A DNA stretch of 64,000 nt from Spirochaetota bacterium (GTDB taxonomy: Bacteria > Spirochaetota > UBA12135 > COTS27): contig AP019861.1 in NCBI GenBank assembly GCA_013426755.1, positions 1,118,534 to 1,182,533 of the forward strand, in the 5' to 3' direction. The position numbers and the translations under genes are program-made. Positions 27,626 through 36,319 of the stretch are shown one piece after another. The notes below the pieces were generated by a model. It was given only the letters and a program-made list of their open reading frames with translations, had not been told where the DNA came from and did no database searches. How positions within the stretch are numbered: position 1 is the stretch's first letter; every line of letters starts with the position of its first letter.

Positions 27626-28096
27626 ATGAGTGTTGAAGGCACCGAAAAAGTATCTAAGCTGCTCAACAAAGCCCTAAAAATGGAACTCACAGCAGTCAAA
27701 CAATATCTTTATAACGCAGCGCTACTTCGTGACTGGGGTTTTGATAACCTAGCCAAAATAGAAGTTAAAGAAGCTTACGAAGAGCTCGAGCATGTTAACA
27801 AATTTAGTGACCGTATTTTATTTTTAAATAAGAACCCTAAATTTGATGGGCCAGAACGGATAAAAAAAGTGAATTCTGTCGAAGATATCATTAAATGCAA
27901 TCTCAGTATGGAACTTGACGCAGTCAAAACGTATAAGACTTTCATTAAAGCCTGTCTTGACAGCAAAGATTATGGCTCGTATAAAATATTTCTTGACGTT
28001 TTAATCGATGAAGAATCGCATGTTGAACATCTGATGAAGCAGAAAAATCTTATCAAAACCGTTGGTATTGAAGGATTTCTGCATGCGCAGGAATGA
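27626..28096 (+). CDS. bfr: Bacterioferritin, haem-ligand Met replaced by Leu
   Basis: A 156-residue four-helix iron-storage subunit of the bacterioferritin family. Ferroxidase ligands align well: Glu20 (KMELTAVKQY), Glu53 and His56 (YEELEH), a Glu in the second repeat (SMELDAVKTY), and Glu/His in IDEESHVEHL. The Met that coordinates haem at the subunit interface in classical Bfr (Met52 of E. coli, in DEMKHAD) corresponds to Leu54, so haem binding in the usual way is unlikely. The segment SDRILFL is conserved. The ribosome site AGAGG is nine bases before the ATG. It is monocistronic; a stem-loop follows. Confidence 0.9.
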   Translation: MSVEGTEKVSKLLNKALKMELTAVKQYLYNAALLRDWGFDNLAKIEVKEAYEELEHVNKFSDRILFLNKNPKFDGPERIKKVNSVEDIIKCNLSMELDAVKTYKTFIKACLDSKDYGSYKIFLDVLIDEESHVEHLMKQKNLIKTVGIEGFLHAQE

Positions 28097-28152
28097 TCCG
28101 TAGCGTTCTTTGAATAAGTTTTGCTTGAGAAATATTGATTTTTACGTGAAAA

Positions 28153-28183
28153 TTGACGGCATATTGAACGAATATGGCGTCAA
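28153..28183. terminator. Stem-loop downstream of bacterioferritin
   Basis: TTGACGGCATATT (28153-28165) and AATATGGCGTCAA (28171-28183) pair along 13 bases with one mismatch and a 5-base loop. No U-run follows on the plus strand, so termination is uncertain. The following 28184-28452 is repetitive (AGTCAATAAGC-like phrases), with no gene. Confidence 0.4.
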
Positions 28184-28452
28184 AAGTGCTGCCTGAGATC
28201 AGCAGTGCTTGCTGCCAATCAATATTCAAGTAGTAGATAATTGAGATCAGACGGTGTAAGTAGCAGAAGGCTCATAAAATAAGTCAATAAACTAGTGAGC
28301 TAGTAAGCCAATAAGCTAAAACAGGTTGGTAAGCTAAGATAAGTGAATAAAATATAAGGCAAGTTAAGACAAGTCAATTAAGAAGAGAAGTCAATACAAG
28401 CCAACAAAACAAGTAAAATAAGGTAAAATAAGAAGACAAGTCAATTGAAGTA

Positions 28453-28974
28453 GTGATGGAAATGATTTCTGGTAAAGTTCTTATCGTATTGGGAAGTGAC
28501 TCGGATTTAGAAACGATTGCGGTCACGCGTGAAACCCTCAATGAATTTGATATAGCGCATGAAGTTCGCATCGCTTCGGCACATCGCAGCCCTGATCATA
28601 CCGCTGCGCTTTTACGGGGTGCCAAGCAAAATGGCTTCGCAGTTGTGATCGCAGCAGCCGGTTTAGCGGCGCACCTATCAGGTGTCTGTGCAGCGCACAC
28701 GCTTTTGCCTGTTATAGCTATCCCCTTAGACCGTAGTTCGCTAGGTGGAAGGGATTCTTTGTACGCTTCGGTGATGATGCCAGCAGGTGTTCCTGTTGCG
28801 GCTGTTGCTATTGATAAACCAGGGGCTAAAAATGCCGCTCTGCTAGCCGTTCGTATTTTAGCACTGAGCGATCAAACACTTCATGCTAAACTGGAAACTT
28901 ACGCCGCTAACATGACAGCAGCTGTTCTTGAAAAAGATAAGAAACTCGTCGCTAAGCAAAACAGTCAATCATAA
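28453..28974 (+). CDS. purE: N5-carboxyaminoimidazole ribonucleotide mutase (PurE class I)
   Basis: A purine-pathway enzyme that moves the carboxyl group of N5-CAIR to C4. Class-I features are GSDSD near residues 14-18, SAHRSPD near 41-47 (His at the active site), and AAGLAAHLSGVCAA near 67-80. The 173-residue length is normal. Start codons at 28453 (GTG), 28456 and 28462 (ATG) are all possible; no strong ribosome site picks one. purK is not in the window, and purM lies 14 kb away. Confidence 0.93.
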   Translation: MMEMISGKVLIVLGSDSDLETIAVTRETLNEFDIAHEVRIASAHRSPDHTAALLRGAKQNGFAVVIAAAGLAAHLSGVCAAHTLLPVIAIPLDRSSLGGRDSLYASVMMPAGVPVAAVAIDKPGAKNAALLAVRILALSDQTLHAKLETYAANMTAAVLEKDKKLVAKQNSQS

Positions 28975-29095
28975 AAAAGCAAAACTCCCCAAAAATCCCC
29001 AAAACTCACCTTGCTTTCTTTATAAGATATTTTAATGCTTTTAAAATAGTTATTAAAATTCATCATTTATTCCTTCCTTCTGGTTGTAAGTGATC

Positions 29096-30739
29096 ATGAA
29101 AGGTCCTGTTATATTGATCTTTGAAGATGCTTTATTTGAAGGAGTCCGGGAATCAGTGCAGCCTGCTACTAGCCATAGTAATGGTAAAAAACGGCTTAGA
29201 TTAGGTGAGATTGAGAGTGCAGCGTGTTCTTTAATGATGCGGTTGCGTCCGCGTGCCACTACTGGGCTTGTTAAGTTGGTGGAATTTGGATGTCAATTTC
29301 TGCTCATTGTTAAGAATAAAAAACGATTGAAGGCCTTTGAAACAGAACTCACTTTGCACACAGAACAGCTAATGGGTGAATCCACTAGTGAATCTACTGG
29401 TGAATCCACTAGTGAAATAGCTTTGAGTGTTAAAAAATTGCTAGCTAGAGAAGGCATTGTTTTTAGAGCGATTTTAACTGTTGAGGAATTGGCTGCACAG
29501 AGTTTTTTTTCTAAAAAACCCTTGCTGCGCTCGTCAATCCAAGCAACCCGTTTCAATGACCCAATTCGCTTCGAAGCAGATATTCTGCTGCCAGAAACAA
29601 CGTTTTTAACGGTCTTCGGTGAAGAGAGCGTGCATTGGCATCTTCATACCCATAATACCAATAACAATAAGAATAACAATAACAATAACAATAACAATGC
29701 CAATAATCATACCAATAACAATGCTAATAGCAATGCTAATAACAATGCTAATAACAATGTTAATAGCACGATTACTGCGAATCATCTCGACTCGAACAGC
29801 ACTAGCATTGGATTAGGAATGTTAGAAATAGTCCAACCGATAGAACCCGATATAGCAAAGACAGTCAATGATGACAATGATGATAATAATAATAATAACG
29901 GTCATTGGAAAGCGACTTCCCGTTATATTCTCAGTGAAAAAGCAGTAACGGTGGATACGGGGATAGATAAAAACAATCGCAATGTAAACAATTCTGATGT
30001 AAATAATTCTAATGTGAAAGATCGCATACAGCCAGCGGAAATCATGAAAAGTTCTGAGAAAGATGAACACCTACGGCATGGATTGTATGAAACGGCTTAT
30101 ATTGAAAAATGGCAGGCGGTCAGTTGTCACAATTGGGAGCAATTAGCACAAAATATTATGACGCGTTCTAGAATAGTCACGGTTCGCAGGACTACTAAGG
30201 AAACTGATATTGCCCTGGCGCTCAATCTAGACGGAACGGGTAAAAGCAATATTCGTACAGGACTTCATTTTTTTAATCACATGCTAGAAAATTTCGCTAA
30301 ACACGCCCAATTTGACCTTAACGTTGCTGTAGAAGGAGACCTTCACGTCGACGAACACCATACGATCGAAGATACGGCAATTGTACTTGGGACAGCACTC
30401 AAAAAGGCACTCGGCGGCAAGCAAGGAATCACCCGTTATGCATTCAGCCTTCCAATGGACGAAAGCTCAGCAACATGTCTCCTCGATTTATCGGGTAGAG
30501 CCTATACAGTCTGGCAAGATCAATTGAAACGAGAGCGAGTAGGTGATTTTCCAATAGAATTAGTACGGCATTTCTTTGAAACGCTAGCAACAGCGGGCGC
30601 TTTCAATCTTCACCTGACGCTAGCAGGTGCTAACGATCATCATCAAATCGAATCGGGGTTTAAAGCTTTGGCTAAATGTTTTAGAGAAGCCAGTCACCGC
30701 ATAGGAACTGTTGTTCCGTCCACTAAGGGAGGATTGTAA
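29096..30739 (+). CDS. hisB: Imidazoleglycerol-phosphate dehydratase domain with about 355-residue unknown N-terminal extension
   Basis: Residues about 357-547 are a complete IGPD domain (sixth step of histidine synthesis, manganese-dependent). It has the motifs HFFNHMLENFAKH, DEHHTIEDTAI and, near the end, DHHQIESGFKALA. The N-terminal 355 residues are not the HAD phosphatase of bifunctional HisB: no DxDxT is present. They begin ILIFEDALFEGVRES, continue as a mixed domain to about residue 180, then an Asn-rich run (about 185-228), and then acidic and Asn-rich linkers. The N-terminal domain is not recognised. The Asn stretch comes from an AAT/AAC microsatellite. Confidence 0.85.
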   Translation: MKGPVILIFEDALFEGVRESVQPATSHSNGKKRLRLGEIESAACSLMMRLRPRATTGLVKLVEFGCQFLLIVKNKKRLKAFETELTLHTEQLMGESTSESTGESTSEIALSVKKLLAREGIVFRAILTVEELAAQSFFSKKPLLRSSIQATRFNDPIRFEADILLPETTFLTVFGEESVHWHLHTHNTNNNKNNNNNNNNNANNHTNNNANSNANNNANNNVNSTITANHLDSNSTSIGLGMLEIVQPIEPDIAKTVNDDNDDNNNNNGHWKATSRYILSEKAVTVDTGIDKNNRNVNNSDVNNSNVKDRIQPAEIMKSSEKDEHLRHGLYETAYIEKWQAVSCHNWEQLAQNIMTRSRIVTVRRTTKETDIALALNLDGTGKSNIRTGLHFFNHMLENFAKHAQFDLNVAVEGDLHVDEHHTIEDTAIVLGTALKKALGGKQGITRYAFSLPMDESSATCLLDLSGRAYTVWQDQLKRERVGDFPIELVRHFFETLATAGAFNLHLTLAGANDHHQIESGFKALAKCFREASHRIGTVVPSTKGGL

Positions 30740-31051
30740 GTCCTTAGGTGCTGTATAAAATGATCTAAATAACCTAAATACCTCAAATATCCCAAATTAT
30801 ATAAAATGACCTAAATAATCCCAATAATCCCAATAATCCCAATAATCCCAACAGTACAAATACCCTCAAAAAAACAAAAAAACAAAAAAACAAAAAAACA
30901 AAAAACCAAATAACCTAAATAACCTAAATAACCTAAATAACCTAAATAACCTAAATAACCTAAATAACCTAAATAACCTAAATAACCTAAATAACCTAAA
31001 TAACCTAAATAACCTAAATAACCTAAATAACTCGCATTATTATTAAGAACA
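30740..31051. repeat. 9-bp tandem repeats between hisB and dus
   Basis: Exact CCTAAATAA units fill 30914-31030 (13 copies), preceded by CCCAATAAT units (about 30808-30850) and a short run of 8-bp AAAAAAAC units. No gene. The repeat ends 21 bp before the ATG of the dihydrouridine synthase gene, where no strong ribosome site is visible. Confidence 0.92.
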
Positions 31052-32179
31052 ATGATTGATTTAGAGACGTTTAAATGGGATCGTGCGGTCTTGCTAGCGC
31101 CGATGGAAGAGGTTACGGATTTATCTTATCGGAAGATCTGTCGTGAATTGGGTGCTGAATTGGTTTATACGGAGTTTGTCAATAGTGATGGATTGATACG
31201 TGGATGTCGCCAGGGAAGACGAAAAATGGCTATTTGTGACGCAGAACGGCCAATTGGCATTCAGATCTATGGCAATGATACGAAGACAATGGTCGAGGCG
31301 GCTTGTCTTGCTGAGGAATTGGCACCTGATTTGATAGATATCAATGCTGGATGCTGGGTCAAAAAGGTTTCTAGGCGTGGTGCTGGTGCTGGTTTATTGA
31401 AAGACCCTTGTTTTATGGAGGAAATGATACGGCGCGTTGTCAAGGCTGTCAAAGTTCCTGTTACGGTTAAGACACGGATCGGATGGGATGAACACAGTAT
31501 CAATATCATTGATATTGCCAAGCGGCTAGAAGGCGTGGGTGTTCGCGCTCTAACAATCCACTGCAGAACACGAGCGCAGGGACATAGCGGAATGGCGGAT
31601 TGGTCGTGGATCGATAAGGTCAAAGACCATGTCAAATTTCCTGTTATTGTCAATGGCGGCATATTGACTGCAGCCGATGCGCTTCGTGCGTTTAGATCGA
31701 CGCGTGCAGATGGGGTTATGATTGCTCGTGGAGCGCTGGGAACGCCTTGGGTGTTTCGTGAAATTAAGGAAATGCTTAAATTGGGTTCTATTCGTACACC
31801 TATATCACTAAAAGAGCGTATTGATCTTTGTCTCGAGCATTTAAGAAATTTGGTCCTCCTTAAAGGTGAACGGCGAGCTTTGTTGTCATTTCGTAAGTAT
31901 TACAGTGGTTATTTTAGAAATATAGCCAATATCAGCTCGCTTAGAATGGCATTAATGCAGCAGATCACTTATCAAGCGGTTGCAGACCTACTCCGTTCTT
32001 ATGAAGTTACAGGCAATGTGTCCTATTTCAAAGAAGTTACTACTGATAAAGAACATTACTCTAAAAAAGAACATTGCTCTAAAAACGATGAAAAAGCTAT
32101 AAAAAAGGCAACGATAAGTACTTCTTGCACCTCCCTGCAAGAAGACCCTAGAGTATCAAAAAATTCAATTCTCCAATAA
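31052..32179 (+). CDS. tRNA-dihydrouridine synthase
   Basis: An FMN enzyme that reduces specific uridines of tRNA, 375 residues. LLAPMEEVTDLSYRKIC is at the N-terminus, the QIYGND strand is near 71-76, and DINAGCWVKKV holds the catalytic Cys101 with Asn98. Family members usually have Met-Gly-Cys-Pro at that site, so Ala99 and Trp102 are deviations. TIHCRTRAQGHSG and VNGGI (phosphate-binding) follow. DusB-like by layout. The last about 50 residues (Lys/Glu/Ser-rich repeats around KEHYSKKEHCSK) are a repeat-derived tail. Confidence 0.9.
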   Translation: MIDLETFKWDRAVLLAPMEEVTDLSYRKICRELGAELVYTEFVNSDGLIRGCRQGRRKMAICDAERPIGIQIYGNDTKTMVEAACLAEELAPDLIDINAGCWVKKVSRRGAGAGLLKDPCFMEEMIRRVVKAVKVPVTVKTRIGWDEHSINIIDIAKRLEGVGVRALTIHCRTRAQGHSGMADWSWIDKVKDHVKFPVIVNGGILTAADALRAFRSTRADGVMIARGALGTPWVFREIKEMLKLGSIRTPISLKERIDLCLEHLRNLVLLKGERRALLSFRKYYSGYFRNIANISSLRMALMQQITYQAVADLLRSYEVTGNVSYFKEVTTDKEHYSKKEHCSKNDEKAIKKATISTSCTSLQEDPRVSKNSILQ

Positions 32180-32796
32180 AAAACAATCCAGTTCTCCAAT
32201 ATAAAAAATAGTGAGAATAAACGAGAAAATGATTGTAGTTTAAACGTATAACGACTTAATAATTGCAATTTAAGTGTATAGCGACTGAGCAGCAAAACCT
32301 TTGAAATTGAATTGAGACAATCTTATAAAAAATGGGGAGAGTCTTATAAAAATAGTTGTTTATGCTTGAAAGCTAGAACATTGTTAAAAATTTTCCTATT
32401 AAATCCATATCTAGCTTATAATTAAAACCTACTTAGGTACTAGCAATGGATATTAGCAGTAAGTATTGGCAATTAATGGTGTTAACAATGGATATTAGCA
32501 GTGAGTATTACTCTTAATATTAACAATTGATATTACTTTTAGTGTTAATAATGGATATTGACAGTGAGTATTGGCAATTAATGGTGTTAAACAATAGATA
32601 TTAGCAGTGAGTATTGGCAATTAATGGTGTTAAACAATCGATATTAGCAGTAAGTATTGGCAATTAATGGTGTTAAACAATGGATATTAGCAGTGAGTAT
32701 TACTTTTAATATGAGCCATTAATGTTATTTTTTGATACTATTGTTAGGTTGGGAAGGGAGAAATAATTAATTGAAGGAGTTTAAGGCAGGTGTATT
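32180..32796. repeat. 43-bp tandem repeat in intergenic region
   Basis: About 32445-32716 consists of roughly six diverged copies of a 43-bp unit beginning AATGGATATTAGCAGT and ending GGTGTTAAAC, with truncated copies between. 32180-32444 shows no gene. It precedes a small ORF. Confidence 0.8.
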
Positions 32797-33024
32797 TTGG
32801 AAGCGTTTTATGATGGCATACTTAGAATTTTAATGAATGTCAGATATGAATTAAAGTTAATAACCTACCAATGGAATTCATTAGGGTATTCATTGGAACA
32901 TTTTTTAGCGGAGGGAAGGGGTCTGCTCGTATTATTTTTGATGAGTGTGGCGGTCAGCGTGTTATTTAGAGGCGAAAAGGAGAAGATTCACGCGAATAAA
33001 AACTCAAAAAGCAAACTCAAATAG
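32797..33024 (+). CDS. Possible small membrane protein
   Basis: A 75-residue ORF starting at TTG after a good ribosome site (AAGGCAGG, six bases before the start). One membrane segment (GLLVLFLMSVAVSVLF near 43-58) is followed by a Lys/Asn-rich positive tail. A palindromic stem-loop follows the stop by about 36 bp. No family recognised. The signals at both ends favour a real gene, but it could be chance in repetitive DNA. Confidence 0.4.
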   Translation: MEAFYDGILRILMNVRYELKLITYQWNSLGYSLEHFLAEGRGLLVLFLMSVAVSVLFRGEKEKIHANKNSKSKLK

Positions 33025-33059
33025 CAGACAAAAATCTATAAAGCAAACTCAAATAGAAA

Positions 33060-33104
33060 ATTGATATTATTGCTGCGCGTAACTCCGCCGCAGCTATTAT
33101 CAAT
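33060..33104. terminator. Imperfect long palindrome with GC core after small ORF
   Basis: GCTGCG (33072-33077) pairs with CGCAGC (33089-33094). Outer arms ATTGATATTATT and TATTATCAAT extend the stem to about 16 pairs with two gaps. No U-run follows. It is a candidate terminator or structured RNA. Confidence 0.4.
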
Positions 33105-33627
33105 GACTCTCAACGATGGGTAGCATTGAACTGGTTCGGTGAGTTAGAGGTTCTTGTCTCGTTCTTCTCTAACATCTGTCAGATTCTTGTCTTATTCCCT
33201 ATCTTTGTCTTATTCCCTAACTTATTCCCTAATTGTTGGCAACCTTATATTTTTTACGATAAAAAATACGATAAAATACCTTCATCTAAAGCTAGGTCTC
33301 TTAACAATCCGTCTGCTATTGGAGTCCACTATTATTTCAGTTTGCTATTATTAATGATTGTATAATAATAGAGCAGTCGTATAGAGCGGTCGTATAGAGC
33401 AGTCGTCTATTGAGAGTGGAGAGTGCTTTATTATCGAGGGCGTTCTGTCTGAGGGACATGAAATGCACGAGTCTATGAAATAATCGTGTGAACGTGACTT
33501 GGTAGATGATTGAGACGGAAAGCAGAGGGTGAAAGCAGGGGTTATTGGCGGCTATAAGGTCACAATGTACGTGAATGAAAAATAAATTAAAAAAAAAGTT
33601 ATCAGAATAAGACCTATTAAATTATTA

Positions 33628-33842
33628 GAGTAAAAATTGCTGTATTGTTAGAGTAAAAATTGCTGCATTGCTAGAGTAAAAATTACTGCATTGCTAGAGT
33701 AAAAATTACTGCATTGCTAGAGTAAAAATTGCTGCATTATTAGAGTAAAAATTGCTGTATTGTTAGAGTAAAAATTGCTGCATTATTAGAATGAAAATTA
33801 CTGCATTGTTAGAATAAAATTTGTTGAATTATTGGAGTAAAA
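33628..33842. repeat. 23-bp tandem repeat upstream of nhaA
   Basis: About nine copies of a 23-bp unit GAGTAAAAATTGCTGCATTGCTA with A/G and T/C variants, ending ten bases before the nhaA ATG. The rest of the gap (33105-33627) has no convincing gene; it contains short AGCAGTCGTATAG repeats near 33370-33410. Confidence 0.9.
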
Positions 33843-33851
33843 CCTACTGAG

Positions 33852-35135
33852 ATGAGTCAAAACAATTCCACTAAGAAAGCATCAATATTTGATGTATTTT
33901 TAGAATTTTCAATGCCTTTAATATTAGGGGTATGTGTTGCGTTGGTGTGGGCGAACATTGATGAGCAGTCTTATCAATATATCAAGCATCATAATTTTAT
34001 AGAAGGAGTCAAGCTGTTTAACCATGAATTGACATTGCAATTTCTTGTCAATGACGTGTTTATGGTGTTATTTTTTGCTATAGCGGCGGTTGAGATCACG
34101 CGTGCGTTTCAAGTTGGAGGTCCGCTTCATTCTGTAAAAAGCGCCATCAATCCACTCTTCGGTACAATAGGAGGAATGGTAGGTCCTGTGGCTGTTTTTT
34201 TTGCGTTAGCGTTCTCGTTGCCTCTAGAAGGTGTGTTAGCAACTGAAGCGGTAACAATGAGTGCCATTTTAAATGGGTGGGGGATTCCTACGGCTACGGA
34301 TATTGCGCTTGCTTGGTTGGCTACGTCGCTTATATTGGGGCGAAAGCATCCTGCGATTGCATTTTTACTTTTACTTGCTATTGTGGATGATGCGTTGGGA
34401 TTGATTATTATAGCGGTATTTTATCCGTCGCCTGATTATCCTGTTGAGCCGATATATTTGCTACTGAATGTGGGTGCGATTGGTATTGCTTATGGGTTAC
34501 GTAAGATGCGTGTTCATAATATTTGGGCGTATATTGTCTGTGCGGGGCTTCCTTCGTGGATTGGACTTTTGCTGGCGCATTTACATCCAGCGTTGGCTTT
34601 TGTGGTGGTGATTCCGTTTATGCCGGACACGATTCCTGAAAAAATGTTAAAAACCAGTGATAAAGCCAATAACAATAACAACAACAATACTGAAGGGCAT
34701 AGAGACCTCAAGCAAGGGTTTCGTGGTTTTGTGCCATCGCTTACGAAATTTGAGCGAACTTTTGAAGTTCCTGTTGATCTGGGCTTGTTTGCGTTCGGTT
34801 TAGTCAATGCCGGAGTTGGTTTTGCTTCAATCAATGTGATCACATGGATTATCTTCCTATCACTTTTTCTTGGAAAAACAATAGGTATCTTTGGTTTTTC
34901 AATAGTAGCTCAAAGGCTAGGTTACCCGCTCCCCGATGGGATCAATGCCAAAATTTTACTTGTCATTGGAATGATTGCAGGAATGGGACTTACTGTTGCC
35001 TTATTTATTACGGCTGAAGCCTATCCGCTGCCTGCTTTACAGGACCCTGCTAAGATGGGGGCATTGTTTTCAGCGATTTTAGGTGTTTTTGCCTATTTTC
35101 TAGCCCGATTTTTTAGACTCAAGCGTATAACTTAG
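33852..35135 (+). CDS. nhaA: Na+/H+ antiporter NhaA
   Basis: An inner-membrane antiporter of 427 residues with about 12 helices. The transport-site aspartates are Asp179 and Asp180 (LLAIVDDALGL, equal to Asp163/164 of E. coli), and Asp150 is in GWGIPTATDIALA (Asp133). VNDVFMVLFFAIAAVEI is the first conserved helix pair. An Asn run is inserted at about residues 276-282 between two membrane segments, in a loop where E. coli NhaA has only a short connection. The Asn run is an AAT/AAC microsatellite. It follows a tandem repeat with no clear ribosome site. Confidence 0.93.
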   Translation: MSQNNSTKKASIFDVFLEFSMPLILGVCVALVWANIDEQSYQYIKHHNFIEGVKLFNHELTLQFLVNDVFMVLFFAIAAVEITRAFQVGGPLHSVKSAINPLFGTIGGMVGPVAVFFALAFSLPLEGVLATEAVTMSAILNGWGIPTATDIALAWLATSLILGRKHPAIAFLLLLAIVDDALGLIIIAVFYPSPDYPVEPIYLLLNVGAIGIAYGLRKMRVHNIWAYIVCAGLPSWIGLLLAHLHPALAFVVVIPFMPDTIPEKMLKTSDKANNNNNNNTEGHRDLKQGFRGFVPSLTKFERTFEVPVDLGLFAFGLVNAGVGFASINVITWIIFLSLFLGKTIGIFGFSIVAQRLGYPLPDGINAKILLVIGMIAGMGLTVALFITAEAYPLPALQDPAKMGALFSAILGVFAYFLARFFRLKRIT

Positions 35136-35340
35136 TAGGTTGCTTTGGTAATAGGACAATTGGATAATTCGACAATTGGATAACTGGACAATTCGACAAC
35201 TGGACAATTTATACTATTTTTATCTTATTTTATTCTATTTTGTTCTATTTTATCTTATGCGGATACTTTGGTTGAGTAAATTATCTATGAAAAGCTTAGA
35301 AAAAAGTTCAGGACATTGTGTTTTATCGTGGAATCCCATT

Positions 35341-36222
35341 GTGAAAAAATTGCTTGGGGTTGTAATTGTGATGGCGTGGCTAGGACTTTTGGGGTGTGGT
35401 GGCGGTATTGATGGGGAAGAAACGGCTATTTTGCCAGGGAATAGTAGTGATTTATGTCTGGTGGACTCGTTTGTGACGGCTGTTTTAGTATTTCCTGCTA
35501 ATGATTTAAGTCATATGCGTAGGGGAACGCTTACTATCTGTGCGGTGAGTGGTGTTCCAAGCAATAAAATCGAACACGCCGCCCGTGTGGCTGCGCAGTG
35601 GCTTGACAATGACCAAGACGGCTCAATTGACAATACCAACGTAGCGATGAATTTACTTAGCAATCGGGCAACGGTATTTCTACTCCAGACCGCTTCACAA
35701 GAAGAGTTTATAGAAAATCAGCTCGCCGCTAAATATAGCGATCCAGACAACCTAGGTGTAATGTTCCAGACATTGTACGCTACAGAGACGCATTTGATTT
35801 CTACGCTTGCTGAGCGTGATGCGAGTGGTGAAGAGATTCATCATATTCTTTCCGATAGCGGATGGGAGAATGTCGGTAATTTTAGTCAGCGTCTCGATGC
35901 CGCCTACAATGAAGCGACCAATTCCACTCCGTCACTCTGGGTGTATAATGACCCGACGTGCAATAGGGAATGCCAAAAAACAGAGTTTTTATATACGAGT
36001 GTCGCCGCTTATTTAGGTTCTGAGCCTGATCTCCAAGCAAACGAACTCAAAATTCCTGCTGCCGATCGAACAGGACAAGCCTCCGCCCAGGCGTGGCTCA
36101 ATGCCAATTTGGAACAGATTTACAATTTAATACATACAACAACAGGGTATCCCAATCAAATATGGCCTAACGGACAATATCCCCATACTCAGAACATTGT
36201 TATTGAGAGCACCAGTCCATAA
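35341..36222 (+). CDS. Secreted lipoprotein of unknown function
   Basis: 293 residues from GTG at 35341, chosen because TGGA stands eight bases upstream and the N-terminus then becomes a clean lipoprotein signal (KKLLGVV core, lipobox LLGC). The frame extends upstream to 35176 with starts that give implausible leaders. The mature protein has a calcium-loop-like DNDQDGSID segment near the middle, two Cys-rich turns (LCLV, DPTCNRECQKTE), and a C-terminal segment NQIWPNGQYPHTQN. No family recognised. It sits between nhaA and the M3 peptidase on the plus strand; a secreted metal-binding role is possible but unproved. Confidence 0.7.
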   Translation: MKKLLGVVIVMAWLGLLGCGGGIDGEETAILPGNSSDLCLVDSFVTAVLVFPANDLSHMRRGTLTICAVSGVPSNKIEHAARVAAQWLDNDQDGSIDNTNVAMNLLSNRATVFLLQTASQEEFIENQLAAKYSDPDNLGVMFQTLYATETHLISTLAERDASGEEIHHILSDSGWENVGNFSQRLDAAYNEATNSTPSLWVYNDPTCNRECQKTEFLYTSVAAYLGSEPDLQANELKIPAADRTGQASAQAWLNANLEQIYNLIHTTTGYPNQIWPNGQYPHTQNIVIESTSP

Positions 36223-36319
36223 CTCAGATCACTTCTCAGACCACTTTTCAGACCCATTTACAATGTATACAATATGAATTACGACCCTACAATGTTACTG
36301 AATTACTGAGCGTACAAAG

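Noticed and set aside
29096..29700. HisB N-terminus as histidinol-phosphatase (HAD)
   Set aside because: No DxDxT or other HAD motif was found.
30914..31030. Regular repeats as a CRISPR array
   Set aside because: Units are directly adjacent, 9 bp long and without spacers, and no cas gene is present; a simple tandem repeat.
33126..33365. 79-residue plus-strand hydrophobic frame
   Set aside because: No ribosome site, low-complexity FPN/LFP repeats, and an equal overlapping frame; probably chance in AT-rich DNA.
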